This document shows positions 45,193 through 54,319 of a DNA stretch of 64,000 nt, piece by piece. The notes under the pieces are model-generated. The model was not told the DNA's origin, made no database searches, and saw only the letters and a list, made by a program, of their open reading frames with translations. How positions within the stretch are numbered: the first letter of the stretch is position 1; the number at the start of each line of letters is the position of its first letter. Where the stretch lies: assembly GCF_900106045.1 (NCBI RefSeq), contig NZ_LT629802.1, positions 5,642,001 to 5,706,000 of the forward strand. Reading direction: 5' to 3'. This stretch comes from Pseudomonas mucidolens. GTDB taxonomy: Bacteria; Pseudomonadota; Gammaproteobacteria; Pseudomonadales; Pseudomonadaceae. Position numbers and translations under genes: made by a program.

Positions 45193-45921
45193 ATGGTTGT
45201 TCGTCACTGTTTATTGATATTGCTCTGTGTATTCAGCTGCTCGGTACGGGCCGATGAAGTCCGCGCGGTGCCTGGCGATATTCGCCTCGCCAGTGAAATC
45301 TGGGCTGACTACACCAACGCCGATGGCAGCGGTCTGGCCTGGGATGTGTTGCGCAGAGTGTTCGAGCCGGCCGGGGTCAAGGTGGCCATCCAGACCATGC
45401 CCTATACCCGTTCGGTCGGCCTGGCCCGGCGCGGCGAAGTCGACGCCTGGGTCGGTGCCTACCGTAATGAAGTCGAGGGCGTGCTGTATCCGCGCTGGCA
45501 CTTTGATTTCGACGCCGTCTACGCAGTGGGGCTGGCGAGCGGCCCGACGCCGACCCTGGCGACCCTGGGCGATTACCGTCTGGCCTGGGTGCGCGGCTAC
45601 CGGTACGAGAAATACTTGCCGAACATTCGGCGTTTCAACCAGATCGAGCGGCGCAGTGGCATCTTGTCGATGCTCCAGCATCACCGGGCAGATTTCTACA
45701 TTGAAGCCCTGGAGGAAGCGCAATATATCCTGAGCCAGGCCCCGGACCCGTCTGCCTTCACGCTCACGCGGGTGACCGAGTTACCGTTGTTCCTCGGCTT
45801 TACCGACAATCCGCGGGGGCGGGCGCTGATGGCATTGTTTGACGCCCGAATGGGCGCGCTGGTGAAAAGCGGCGAGTTAAAACCGATCTTCGAGCAATGG
45901 GAGCAGCCGTATCCATTCTGA
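45193..45921 (+). CDS. Periplasmic substrate-binding protein (bacterial SBP family 3-like)
   Basis: 242 residues from MVVRHCLLILLCVFSCSVRA (signal peptide), then DIRLASEIWADYTNADGSGL and MPYTRSVGLARRGEVDAWVG, the pattern of orphan amino-acid-type binding proteins. No transporter genes adjoin it. ATG 45193 has GAGG eight bases upstream. It takes the place between thiL and ribA where pgpA occurs in P. aeruginosa. Ligand unknown. Confidence 0.78.
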   Translation: MVVRHCLLILLCVFSCSVRADEVRAVPGDIRLASEIWADYTNADGSGLAWDVLRRVFEPAGVKVAIQTMPYTRSVGLARRGEVDAWVGAYRNEVEGVLYPRWHFDFDAVYAVGLASGPTPTLATLGDYRLAWVRGYRYEKYLPNIRRFNQIERRSGILSMLQHHRADFYIEALEEAQYILSQAPDPSAFTLTRVTELPLFLGFTDNPRGRALMALFDARMGALVKSGELKPIFEQWEQPYPF

Positions 45922-46050
45922 CGCCCATAGATCCAGGACAAAGGCCAATCGAACCGATTGATCTTTATCAGCGATAATTCAGCGTAAGCGTCTGTAGGAA
46001 CCTGCTGTTACAATGCTCGCCTCTGTGAAATCTGAAATCAGGAGCACACG

Positions 46051-46668
46051 GTGCCCGTCGTTTTCGTCGCCGCTTCCAAGTTGCCTACCCCTTTTGCCAC
46101 GTTCACCATGCATGGCTTTCTTGAAGAAGCCACCGGCCGCGAACATGTCGTGCTGAGCCTGGGCGATATCGCCGACGGTGCCCCGGTTCTGGGGCGCTTG
46201 CATTCCGAATGCCTGACCGGTGACGCGTTGTTCAGCCAGCGCTGCGACTGCGGTTCGCAACTGGAAGCCGCCTTGCAGGCCATCGCCCGTGAAGGTCGTG
46301 GCGTGTTGCTGTATTTGCGTCAGGAGGGCCGTGGCATTGGTCTGCTGAACAAGATTCGCGCCTACGAGCTGCAAGACGGTGGCGCCGATACCGTGGAAGC
46401 CAACGAGCGCCTGGGGTTCGCCGCTGATCAGCGCGACTACGCCATCTGCCTGCCGATGCTTGAGCATCTGGGCGTGCAATCCCTGCGCTTGATGACCAAC
46501 AACCCGCGCAAGGTCAACGCCTTGACCGACATGGGCATCACCGTCGCCGAACGTGTGCCGTTGCACACCGGTCACAATCCGCACAACAAGCTCTATCTGG
46601 CGACCAAGGCCAGCAAGCTCGATCATATGATGGGTAACGAGCACCAGAGCGAGGTCGACCGGGCGTGA
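46051..46668 (+). CDS. ribA: GTP cyclohydrolase II
   Basis: First committed step of riboflavin synthesis: opens GTP to the diaminopyrimidine, releasing formate and pyrophosphate. 205 residues with a GTG start after CAGGAG. Zinc ligands are present in [20 protein letters not shown] (Cys54, Cys65, Cys67 or close by), and the [18 protein letters not shown] motif follows. It complements the inactive RibA half of ribBA. Confidence 0.97.
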   Translation: MPVVFVAASKLPTPFATFTMHGFLEEATGREHVVLSLGDIADGAPVLGRLHSECLTGDALFSQRCDCGSQLEAALQAIAREGRGVLLYLRQEGRGIGLLNKIRAYELQDGGADTVEANERLGFAADQRDYAICLPMLEHLGVQSLRLMTNNPRKVNALTDMGITVAERVPLHTGHNPHNKLYLATKASKLDHMMGNEHQSEVDRA

Positions 46669-47084
46669 CGCGCGGCCAGGTCAAACGGCGCTTGTCGGTC
46701 AGTTGGTGGCAGTACCTGGCGCTGGCGCTGCTGCCGTTGTTCGTGATCAATATGCTGTTTGGCAAGAGCGAGCCGTTGTTGCCGATGCTGGCGATGCCGT
46801 TTTTTATCGCCGGCGCCGCGTCTATGTTCGCCAGCCTGCGCTACTTTCACCCTTATAAACACGCGTTGATCGCCACTGGCAAAGCCCTCGACACCGCCGA
46901 GGAGCCCGCCGCCTGGATCGCGTTGGCTGCCCGTCGTCGCGCGGCGTTGCTGGTGGCGGCGTTCCCCGCCTGGATCGGTGCGTTGGCGGTCTTTGTCGGC
47001 CTGGAAGCGGTGCCGCTGTTCCTGTTGGCGCTATCGACCCTGGTGTTGTTCTACCTGTACCGCATCCCGCGTCAGCTGGGATGA
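46665..47084 (+). CDS. Hypothetical four-helix membrane protein
   Basis: 139 residues with a GTG start overlapping ribA by four bases. Four hydrophobic segments: [57 protein letters not shown] and [17 protein letters not shown]. Conserved in position between ribA and btuF in pseudomonads; function unknown. Confidence 0.75.
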   Translation: MTRGQVKRRLSVSWWQYLALALLPLFVINMLFGKSEPLLPMLAMPFFIAGAASMFASLRYFHPYKHALIATGKALDTAEEPAAWIALAARRRAALLVAAFPAWIGALAVFVGLEAVPLFLLALSTLVLFYLYRIPRQLG

Positions 47085-47881
47085 TGCGCGTCTGGCTGGC
47101 GCTGCTGTTGCTGGCCGCAAGCGCGTCGGCAACGGCGTTTGAGCGGGTGGTCAGCCTCGCCCCGTCCTTATCTGAAATCGTCGTTGAACTGGGGGCCGCC
47201 GAGCTGCTGGTGGGTGTCCTCGACGGCGGCGAGCGGCCCGCGGCGCTGGCGAACGTGCAATCGGTGGGTCGCTACGGGCAGTTGAACATGGAGCAACTGC
47301 TCAGCCTCAAGCCCGATCTGGTATTGCTCTGGCCCGGTAGCGTCGGGCGTGCGCAGCGCGAGCAATTGCAACGCCTGAACATCCCGGTCTACGTCGCCGA
47401 ACCGCATAGCCTGGAACAGCTGACCAGCCAGGTCGAAGCCATCGCCCGGCAATTGGGGCGTGCCGAGGCGGGCCAACAATTGGCTGCGCAGTTGCGCCAG
47501 CGCATTGCCGGGCTGCGCCGCCAATATCAGCGGGCCGAGCCATTGCGCGTGTTCTATCAAGTCTGGAGTCCGCCGTTGTATACCGTGGGCGGCGCGCAGA
47601 TCATCAGTGATGCGCTGAGCGTCTGCGGGGCGCGCAATGTATTCGACGACCTGAAGCTGCCGGCGCCGCAGATCAGTATCGAGTCGGTGCTGCAGCGCAA
47701 TCCCGAGGTGATTCTGGCGACTGACCAAATGCAGTTGAATGCCTGGAGCGCCTGGCCCCAGGTCGCGGCCGTGGAGCAAGGGCGCTTGCTGATCATCCCG
47801 GATAAGGGGCTGGAACGGCCCAGCGGGCAGATGGTGGAGGCGGTGGCCAGGTTGTGCGAAGTGCTTGACCCTGGCCGTTGA
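47081..47881 (+). CDS. btuF: Vitamin B12 periplasmic binding protein
   Basis: 266-residue binding protein of the class III helical-backbone fold, with signal peptide (VWLALLLLAASASATA). FERVVSLAPSLSEIVVELGA and GRYGQLNMEQLLSLKPDLVL are BtuF-type. ATGATG start overlaps the preceding stop. Neighbour of btuB on the other strand, supporting cobalamin. The stop codon lies within the six-base repeat flanking a MITE-like element. Confidence 0.85.
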   Translation: MMRVWLALLLLAASASATAFERVVSLAPSLSEIVVELGAAELLVGVLDGGERPAALANVQSVGRYGQLNMEQLLSLKPDLVLLWPGSVGRAQREQLQRLNIPVYVAEPHSLEQLTSQVEAIARQLGRAEAGQQLAAQLRQRIAGLRRQYQRAEPLRVFYQVWSPPLYTVGGAQIISDALSVCGARNVFDDLKLPAPQISIESVLQRNPEVILATDQMQLNAWSAWPQVAAVEQGRLLIIPDKGLERPSGQMVEAVARLCEVLDPGR

Positions 47882-47882
47882 G

Positions 47883-48031
47883 GCATAGGTATCTACACAA
47901 TTTTGCCTCAACGCTTAACTCCTGGCAGGTAGAGCTGTTGTGGCGAGCGGGCTTGCCCCGCGTTGGGCTGCGAAGCGGCCCCAAAACCAGGGAAATTTGT
48001 CAGTTTCTGACAGTTGGGTAGATGCCTAGGC
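47883..48031. mobile_element. MITE-like element, second copy (single REP inside)
   Basis: About 150 bases in reverse orientation to the 23.6 kb copy. Ends GCATAGGTATCTACACA (47883-47899) and TGGGTAGATGCCTAGGC (48015-48031) are inverted repeats with a few mismatches. GTTGAG stands on both sides (47877-47882 and 48033-48038), a second case of a six-base flanking direct repeat. Inside is one REP (47940-47982) rather than a pair. Lies between the convergent btuF and btuB genes. Confidence 0.7.
47940..47982. repeat. Single REP sequence
   Basis: 43 bases starting GTGGCGAGCGGGCTTGCCCC, matching one arm of the 23.7 kb REPIN with two differences. Contained in the MITE-like element. Confidence 0.85.
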
Positions 48032-48040
48032 GGTTGAGGC

Positions 48041-49927
48041 TTAGATTTGCGGCGTCCAGGTCACACCGAGCATCAGCGCACGACCTTCTTCCCGGTAGCC
48101 ATACTGCGTGCCTTGGTGCTGATACAGCGCCTGGCTGTAATCTTTGTCGAGCAGGTTATCGAGCTTCAGGTCCAGCTTGATCTCGGGATTGACTGCCCAA
48201 CTGCCGCGCAATCCCAATAGCCCGTAACCGCCCAGTCGCTGCTGATTCTTTACGTCGACATAGCTGCCGCTGACGGCTTGCCAACTGGCGCCGACGGCGA
48301 ATTGCTCGAACTGGCGATCAAGGTCCAGGCTCAGCGTGCGTCGGGCGCGACGCGTCAGGGTGTTACCGCTGTCGCGGTCGCGAGGGTCGATGATTGCCAG
48401 TCCAAGGCTGCTCTGCCAACCCAGCAGCTCTTGCTTGAGTGCTGCTTCGAAACCATTGATACGCGCTGACGCAACGTTTTGCGGGCCGTCGCTACCGACG
48501 AACACGATGGCATCCTTGATATCGGTTCGGTACAGCGAGGCTTCCAATCGGCGGGTGTCGCTGAGTTGGCTGCGCCACTGCACTTCATAGCTTTTCGAGG
48601 TCTCGGGTTTCAGGTCGGGGTTGCTGTTCACGCCATAGTTGTTCGGGTAGTAGAGGTCGTTGAAGGTTGGCGCGCGAAAGCCCTCGCTGTAGCTCAACAA
48701 AAGGTCATTGTCCGGGTTGAGGGGGAGGGTGAGCGTGCCGCTCCAACTGTTCTGGCCGCCGAATTGCTGGTTCTGGTCGCGGCGCAGGCCCAGCTCGGTG
48801 GAAAAAAGCTGCCCTTCAAAGCGGTGCTGGATAAACGCTGCACGGTTCCAGCGGCTGTCTTCGGCCAGCGCTGTGTTGCTGTTGACCTGGTCTTCGTACC
48901 AGTCGCCGCCCAGAATCAGGCTGTTCTGTGGGTTGAGCCTCAGGTCGTTCTGCCAGTTCAGCGAGTTGCGATAGGTGTTGAACACGCCACGGTCGTCACT
49001 GAGTTTGTCGAGGGTTTTTTCACGGTTTTCACTGTGGCCCAACTCTATCCGGGACGTCCACGCATCGTTGATGCGCGCATCGACATAGCTGCTGACGCCG
49101 CTTACGGTGAACTTGCTGTAGGGCGTTTGCTGGAAAACCTGATAATTGGCGTCGTAGCGTCCGAACGGATTGTCGAACTCGCTTTTGCCGCGGTTATCCA
49201 GCACATTCAGCCCCGCCTCGATGTCGTCATTGAAGGCATGGCTCAGGCTGAAACTGATCGACTGATTGCGATAGGCATCATGGTCGCCATCGCTGGGATA
49301 CGACGTATGGGTGCGATTGATCCCGTGGGTGTCATCCAGGCTCGCACCGAGGTTGAAGCGGGTTTGCTCGTTACCACCGGACAAACCCAGGCTGCGTTCC
49401 CAGCTCTGGTGGCTGCCAAATCCTACGTGCAGGCGTGGTTGCAGGCCGGATTCGCTGCTGCGGCGGGTGAAAATCTGAATCACTCCGCCAATTGCATCGC
49501 TACCGTAGATCACCGAGCGCGACCCGCGCAGTACTTCCACGCGCTCGATCTGCTGAATGTTCAGGTGTTGCAGGTTGCTGTCGCCGGAGGTCGAGTTGCC
49601 GATGCGTTGCCCATCCACCAGCACCAGGCTTTGTGCCGATTTGGTGCCTCGAATGTAGATACTGGCGAGGCTCCCGCGACCGCCAGCCTGTGAGACCTGC
49701 ACACCCGGCACCCGCCTGAGCAGGTCGCTGACGCTGGAGGGTTGCAGGCGCTCGATGTCGGCCCGGGTAAACACCGTATTGGCGGCACTACTGTCATTGC
49801 GCGCCTGGACCTGACGGTTGGCGCTGATCACCACGTCGGGCAGCTTCAGGGCCGCGTCGCGGGTATCGGCAAACAGGAGCGGGGCGGGCAACAACAGAAG
49901 TGGGACGGCAACGCGAAGATATTTCAT
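48041..49927 (-). CDS. btuB: TonB-dependent vitamin B12 receptor
   Basis: 628-residue outer-membrane receptor: signal peptide (MKYLRVAVPLLLLPAPLLFA), TonB-box region LPDVVISANRQ, plug domain with LLRRVPGVQVSQAGGRGSLA and IYIRGTKSAQSLVLVDGQRI, and a 22-strand barrel ending MLGVTWTPQI. BtuB assignment rests on plug motifs, size and the adjacent btuF. Only 154 bases separate it from dxs upstream, largely a REPIN, and no cobalamin riboswitch is recognisable. Confidence 0.88.
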   Translation of the reverse strand: MKYLRVAVPLLLLPAPLLFADTRDAALKLPDVVISANRQVQARNDSSAANTVFTRADIERLQPSSVSDLLRRVPGVQVSQAGGRGSLASIYIRGTKSAQSLVLVDGQRIGNSTSGDSNLQHLNIQQIERVEVLRGSRSVIYGSDAIGGVIQIFTRRSSESGLQPRLHVGFGSHQSWERSLGLSGGNEQTRFNLGASLDDTHGINRTHTSYPSDGDHDAYRNQSISFSLSHAFNDDIEAGLNVLDNRGKSEFDNPFGRYDANYQVFQQTPYSKFTVSGVSSYVDARINDAWTSRIELGHSENREKTLDKLSDDRGVFNTYRNSLNWQNDLRLNPQNSLILGGDWYEDQVNSNTALAEDSRWNRAAFIQHRFEGQLFSTELGLRRDQNQQFGGQNSWSGTLTLPLNPDNDLLLSYSEGFRAPTFNDLYYPNNYGVNSNPDLKPETSKSYEVQWRSQLSDTRRLEASLYRTDIKDAIVFVGSDGPQNVASARINGFEAALKQELLGWQSSLGLAIIDPRDRDSGNTLTRRARRTLSLDLDRQFEQFAVGASWQAVSGSYVDVKNQQRLGGYGLLGLRGSWAVNPEIKLDLKLDNLLDKDYSQALYQHQGTQYGYREEGRALMLGVTWTPQI

Positions 49928-49964
49928 GGGCTATCCATGGCTTTCGAAGCAATACCAAACAAAG

Positions 49965-50051
49965 GTGGGAGCTGGCTTGCCTGCGATCGCGGTGGCACAT
50001 TCAGCACCGATGTGTCTGATAGACCGCTATCGCGAGCAAGCCCGCTCCCAC
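49965..50051. repeat. REPIN of the GTGGGAGC family
   Basis: Imperfect inverted arms GTGGGAGCTGGCTTGCCTGC... and ...GCGAGCAAGCCCGCTCCCAC enclosing a spacer, between dxs and btuB. A third REP family of the window. Confidence 0.85.
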
Positions 50052-50081
50052 TATTTGATCCGGGTTCTACCGAGGGCAGGA

Positions 50082-51980
50082 TTACAGGCCGAGCAAGGCC
50101 ATACGCTCACGCACGGCTGCCTCGATACCGGCTTCATCCAGCCCGCACTCGGCGAGCATTTGCGCCGGCTTGGCGTGTTCGACGTAACTGTCCGGCAAGC
50201 CCAGGTGCAGCACCGACTTGAGGATATTCTCGCGTGCCAGGAACTCGCTGACCGCCGCGCCTGCGCCGCCCATGATGGCGTTTTCTTCGAGGGTTACCAG
50301 CAACTCATGTCCGGCGGCGAGCTCACGCACCAGGGCTTCGTCCAACGGCTTGACGAAACGCATATCCACCACGGTCGCGTCGATCTTCCCGGCGACTTTC
50401 AGGGCTTCGGCCAGTTGCACGCCGAAGGCCAGCAAGGCGACACGCTGGCCTTGGCGACGGACGATACCCTTGCCGATTTCGATCGGTTCCAGATCCTTTT
50501 CAATCAGTGCATTCGGACCGTTGCCGCGCGGGTAGCGCACGGCGGCCGGGCCGTTGTACAGATGGCCGGTGCTGAGCATCTTGCGCAGTTCGTTCTCGTC
50601 ACTCGGGGTCATCACCAGCATGCCGGGAATGCAGCGCAAGTAGGACAAGTCGAAACTACCGGCATGGGTCGGGCCGTCTTCACCCACCAGGCCAGCACGG
50701 TCGATGGCGAACAGCACGTCGAGGTTCTGCACCGCCACGTCATGCACCAGCTGGTCATAGCCGCGCTGCAGAAACGTGGAATAGATCGCCACCACCGGCT
50801 TGGCGCCTTCACAGGCCATGCCGGCGGCAAAGGTCACGGCGTGTTGCTCGGCAATCGCCACATCGAAATAGCGCAGCGGAAAACGCTCGCTGAACGCCAC
50901 CAGATCGGAGCCTTCCTTCATCGCCGGGGTGATGCCCACCAGGCGTGCGTCGGCGGCGGCCATGTCGCACAGCCATTCGCCAAACACACCGGAGTACTTC
51001 GGTCCGCTGGCTTGCTTCGGCGCCGCGGCCGGCGCGTCCAGCGGATCGAGCTTGGTGATGGCGTGGTAACCGATCGGGTCGACTTCCGCCGGGGCGAAAC
51101 CTTTACCTTTTTTGGTGACCACATGCAGGAACTGCGGACCCTTGAGGTCACGCATGTTGCGCAAGGTGGCAATCAGCGTCGGCAGATCATGGCCGTCGAT
51201 AGGGCCGATGTAATTCCAGCCCAGCTCCTCGAACAATGTGCCGGGGACCAACATGCCCTTGGCATATTCTTCGGTACGGCGGGCGATTTCCCAGGCGCCG
51301 GGCAGACGCGACAGCACCTTTTTGCTGCCTTCGCGCATGCTGGCGTAGGTGCGGCTGGACAGAATCTTCGCCAGGTAGTTGGACAGGCCGCCGACATTGC
51401 GCGAGATCGACATGTCGTTGTCGTTGAGGATCACCAACATGTTGGCATCCACCTCGGGCGCATGGTTCAGCGCTTCGAACGCCATGCCGGCGGTCAGCGC
51501 GCCGTCACCGATCACGGCAATCGCCTTGCGATCACTGTTTTGCAGGCGGGCGGCAATCGCCATGCCCAGCGCTGCGCTGATCGAGGTGCTGGAGTGGCCG
51601 ACGCCAAAGGTGTCGTATTCGCTCTCGGAGCGACGCGGGAAGGCGGCGATCCCGTCTTTCTGGCGCAGGCTGGCCATGCGCTCGCGGCGTCCGGTGAGGA
51701 TTTTGTGCGGATAGGCCTGATGACCGACGTCCCACACCAGCCGGTCGTCCGGGGTGTCGAAGACGTAATGCAAGGCGATGGTCAGCTCGATGACGCCAAG
51801 GCCGGCACCGAAATGCCCACCGGTCTGACCGACCGTGTAGAGCAATTCCAGGCGCAGTTCATCGGCCAGGGTTTCCAGCTCGGCTTCACCCAGACGACGC
51901 AGGCCGTCCGGCGTGGCAGCACGGTCGAGCAGGGGCGTGGACGGGCGTTTGCGGGGAATCTCTTGAAACGTCGTGGGCAT
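50082..51980 (-). CDS. dxs: 1-deoxy-D-xylulose-5-phosphate synthase
   Basis: Thiamine-diphosphate enzyme joining pyruvate and glyceraldehyde 3-phosphate, the first step of the MEP isoprenoid route. 632 residues. Cofactor motif [17 protein letters not shown]...NDNDMSIS, substrate histidine [14 protein letters not shown] and the C-terminal transketolase part ([20 protein letters not shown]). Third in the xseB-ispA-dxs operon. Confidence 0.97.
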   Translation of the reverse strand: MPTTFQEIPRKRPSTPLLDRAATPDGLRRLGEAELETLADELRLELLYTVGQTGGHFGAGLGVIELTIALHYVFDTPDDRLVWDVGHQAYPHKILTGRRERMASLRQKDGIAAFPRRSESEYDTFGVGHSSTSISAALGMAIAARLQNSDRKAIAVIGDGALTAGMAFEALNHAPEVDANMLVILNDNDMSISRNVGGLSNYLAKILSSRTYASMREGSKKVLSRLPGAWEIARRTEEYAKGMLVPGTLFEELGWNYIGPIDGHDLPTLIATLRNMRDLKGPQFLHVVTKKGKGFAPAEVDPIGYHAITKLDPLDAPAAAPKQASGPKYSGVFGEWLCDMAAADARLVGITPAMKEGSDLVAFSERFPLRYFDVAIAEQHAVTFAAGMACEGAKPVVAIYSTFLQRGYDQLVHDVAVQNLDVLFAIDRAGLVGEDGPTHAGSFDLSYLRCIPGMLVMTPSDENELRKMLSTGHLYNGPAAVRYPRGNGPNALIEKDLEPIEIGKGIVRRQGQRVALLAFGVQLAEALKVAGKIDATVVDMRFVKPLDEALVRELAAGHELLVTLEENAIMGGAGAAVSEFLARENILKSVLHLGLPDSYVEHAKPAQMLAECGLDEAGIEAAVRERMALLGL

Positions 51981-52090
51981 CAGGCGAATCGTTATAGGTA
52001 TAGAAGAGGCGGCAGTTTACCTCAAGCATCGCAAACTGCCCACGCGGAGCGCCGAACTTGGCCGATATGCAGCCCAGATGAGCGCAGCAG

Positions 52091-52978
52091 TCAGTGGCGA
52101 CGCTCGACGATATACCGCGCCAGGTCACGCAACGGCGTGGCCGCCGCGTCGAAAGGTCGCAGGGCATCGAGTGCCAAATCACGCAGCTCGATGGCGTAGG
52201 CTTTGGCCGCTTCCAGGCCGAGCAGCGACGGATAAGTCGGCTTGTCGCGGGCGATATCGGCGCCTTGGCGTTTGCCGAGGGTCGCGGTATCGCTTTCCAC
52301 GTCGAGAATGTCGTCCTGCACCTGGAACGCCAGGCCAATGGCGTGGGCGTAGCACTGCAAGGCGGCCAGTTGCGCCGCGTCGGCACGGCCGCTGGCCAGG
52401 GCGCCGAGCTGCACGGCAGCCTCGATCAGCGCGCCGGTCTTGTGGCGGTGCATGTATTCCAGGGCGTGCTGATCCAGCTTGAGGCCGACAGAACCCAAAT
52501 CAATCGCCTGCCCGCCGACCATGCCCGCAGGGCCGGCGGCCGTTGCCAGCGCGGTGACCATGCGCAAACGGATCTCGGCATTGACGTCGCTCAAGCGCGG
52601 GTCGAGCAGTGCGCTGAACGCCAGGCTTTGCAGGCCGTCACCGGCCAAAATCGCACAGGCTTCGTCAAACGCCTTGTGGGTGGTGGGCTGGCCGCGGCGC
52701 AGGTCGTCATCGTCCATCGCCGGTAAATCGTCATGCACCAGGGAATAGGCGTGAATCAACTCCACCGCGCAGGCCGCGCCGTTGGCTTGCTCCGCCGCCG
52801 CGCCGAGGGCTTCGCAGGCCGCGTAGGCGAGTAACGGCCGGATGCGCTTGCCACCGTTCATCACGCTGTAGCGCATCGCCTCATACAGACGCTGCAGTTC
52901 GGGGCTTGGCGCCACAAACAGCGGCTCCAGCGCCGCGTTGACACGGGCCTGGCTGTGGGCTTGATAGACGTCGATCAT
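52091..52978 (-). CDS. ispA: Farnesyl diphosphate synthase
   Basis: Chain-elongating prenyltransferase making geranyl and farnesyl diphosphate. 295 residues with the first Asp-rich motif [15 protein letters not shown] (near 85) and the second DDILDVESD (near 220). ATGA overlap with xseB. Confidence 0.96.
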   Translation of the reverse strand: MIDVYQAHSQARVNAALEPLFVAPSPELQRLYEAMRYSVMNGGKRIRPLLAYAACEALGAAAEQANGAACAVELIHAYSLVHDDLPAMDDDDLRRGQPTTHKAFDEACAILAGDGLQSLAFSALLDPRLSDVNAEIRLRMVTALATAAGPAGMVGGQAIDLGSVGLKLDQHALEYMHRHKTGALIEAAVQLGALASGRADAAQLAALQCYAHAIGLAFQVQDDILDVESDTATLGKRQGADIARDKPTYPSLLGLEAAKAYAIELRDLALDALRPFDAAATPLRDLARYIVERRH

Positions 52979-53217
52979 TCAGCGTGTTCCGCGTCGAAAG
53001 GTTCTTCGGCCAACTCCCCATCACGCTCCAGCAACACCTGAACCTTCTGCTCGGCCTGCGCCAGCGCGCTCTGGCAGTCGCGGGTCAGGCCGATGCCTTG
53101 CTCGAATGCCGTCAACGAGTCTTCCAGCGACAACTCTCCGTTCTCCAGACGCTCGACCAGGGTTTGCAGGTCAGCGAGGGATTGTTCGAAATCGAGTGCA
53201 ACTTTTTTGCGGGCCAT
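52975..53217 (-). CDS. xseB: Exodeoxyribonuclease VII small subunit
   Basis: 80-residue coiled-coil subunit that regulates Xse[21 protein letters not shown] and [19 protein letters not shown] are the family signature. First gene of the xseB-ispA-dxs operon; its stop overlaps the ispA start. Confidence 0.95.
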   Translation of the reverse strand: MARKKVALDFEQSLADLQTLVERLENGELSLEDSLTAFEQGIGLTRDCQSALAQAEQKVQVLLERDGELAEEPFDAEHAE

Positions 53218-53531
53218 GGCGGCTATTCCGGTTGACGGTAAACGGGCGCGACACTAGCAGATAGGGGGTGGAGGGGCAAATGAGCGACAAGGTTCAGTCG
53301 CTCTCGCCAGTGATTCGACGGTGGGGGCTCCGGCGAGCTCCAATGCCGTTCAGTTAGGGCTGTTGTGGCGAGCGGGCTTGCCCCGCGTTGGGCTGCGAAG
53401 CAGCCCCAGTAAGCCGAATGCAGTGTATCAGAAACTCCGTAGCGGCTGGTTTTTGGGGCTGCTCGCAGCCCAGCGCGGGGCAAGCCCACTCGCCACTGGC
53501 GGCTGTGCAAGCTTTCGTCAAGGTGGCAGGC
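53218..53531. other. Intergenic region with REPIN
   Basis: 314 bases between xseB and the YcaC-like gene. It holds the xseB promoter side (53218-53360, nothing distinctive) and a REPIN (53365-53496). Confidence 0.7.
53365..53496. repeat. REPIN, same type as at 23.7 kb
   Basis: 132 bases with inverted GTGGCGAGCGGGCTTGCCCC arms. The spacer matches the 23.7 kb spacer in reverse complement (AGTAAGCCGAATGC...CGTAGCGGCTGG), so the two are one mobile unit. The right arm has lost one T (GCTGCTCGCAG). Confidence 0.9.
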
Positions 53532-54164
53532 TTAGTTCTGACGTGCAGTCAGCGCCGCGTAGCCGTTCATCAGGTTGCGGTAGTTGGGGATGCGCTGGGA
53601 CAACAGGTTGCCCAGGCCTTCGATGTCGTTGCGCCAGTCGCGGTGTAGCTCACAGGCTACCGAGAACCAGTTCATCATCTGCGCGCCCGCTTGTGTCATG
53701 CGGCTCCAGGCGGCTTGCTGCACCGTGGTGTTGAAGGTGCCCGAAGCATCGGTCACTACAAACACGTCAAACCCTTCCGCCAGCGCCGACAGTGTCGGGA
53801 ACGCCACGCACACGTCGGTCACCACGCCGGCAATGATGATCTGCTTGCGCCCGGTGGCCTTGATCGCCTTGACGAAGTCTTCGTTATCCCAGGCGTTGAT
53901 CTGGCCTGGGCGAGCGATGTACGGCGCGTCCGGGAACATTTCTTTCAGCTCCGGTACCAGCGGGCCGTTGGGGCCTTGTTCGAAACTGGTGGTGAGGATG
54001 GTCGGCAGTTCGAAGAACTTGGCCAGGTCAGCCAGGGCCAGCACGTTGTTCTTGAACTCGTTGGGCGAGAAGTCCTGTACCAGCGAAATCAGCCCGGTCT
54101 GGTGATCAACCAGCAGCACGATGGCGTCGTCTTTGTTCAAGCGGTTGTAAGTTGGAGTGCTCAT
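53532..54164 (-). CDS. YcaC-like isochorismatase-family hydrolase
   Basis: 210-residue cysteine hydrolase. Asp20 (LLVDHQTGL) and nucleophile Cys119 (VVTDVCVAF) are present; the C-terminal tail RDWRNDIEGLGNLLSQRIPN is YcaC-like. Substrate unknown. Not obviously tied to the ehu genes on its left-hand side, though it is transcribed the same way. Confidence 0.87.
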   Translation of the reverse strand: MSTPTYNRLNKDDAIVLLVDHQTGLISLVQDFSPNEFKNNVLALADLAKFFELPTILTTSFEQGPNGPLVPELKEMFPDAPYIARPGQINAWDNEDFVKAIKATGRKQIIIAGVVTDVCVAFPTLSALAEGFDVFVVTDASGTFNTTVQQAAWSRMTQAGAQMMNWFSVACELHRDWRNDIEGLGNLLSQRIPNYRNLMNGYAALTARQN

Positions 54165-54319
54165 GGTTGAATCCTTTTTTGTTTAAGTGGTAGGGCGTTG
54201 CGTTCAACATGGGCACAGATTAATCGGTGGACGATGAGGGATAAATGGAGCGAAACAGGTAACACTGTCAACTAAAACGAGACAGTTGAGGCGAGCCATT
54301 GGCTTCAGCGGGCTGCTGA

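Noticed and set aside
48479..49693. 404-codon open frame opposite btuB
   Set aside because: Antisense shadow of a full-length receptor gene; no start signal or domain.
49818..52199. 793-codon open frame on the plus strand opposite dxs and ispA
   Set aside because: It runs antisense to two intact, clearly recognised genes, and its product has no domain pattern; a by-product of GC-rich codon use.
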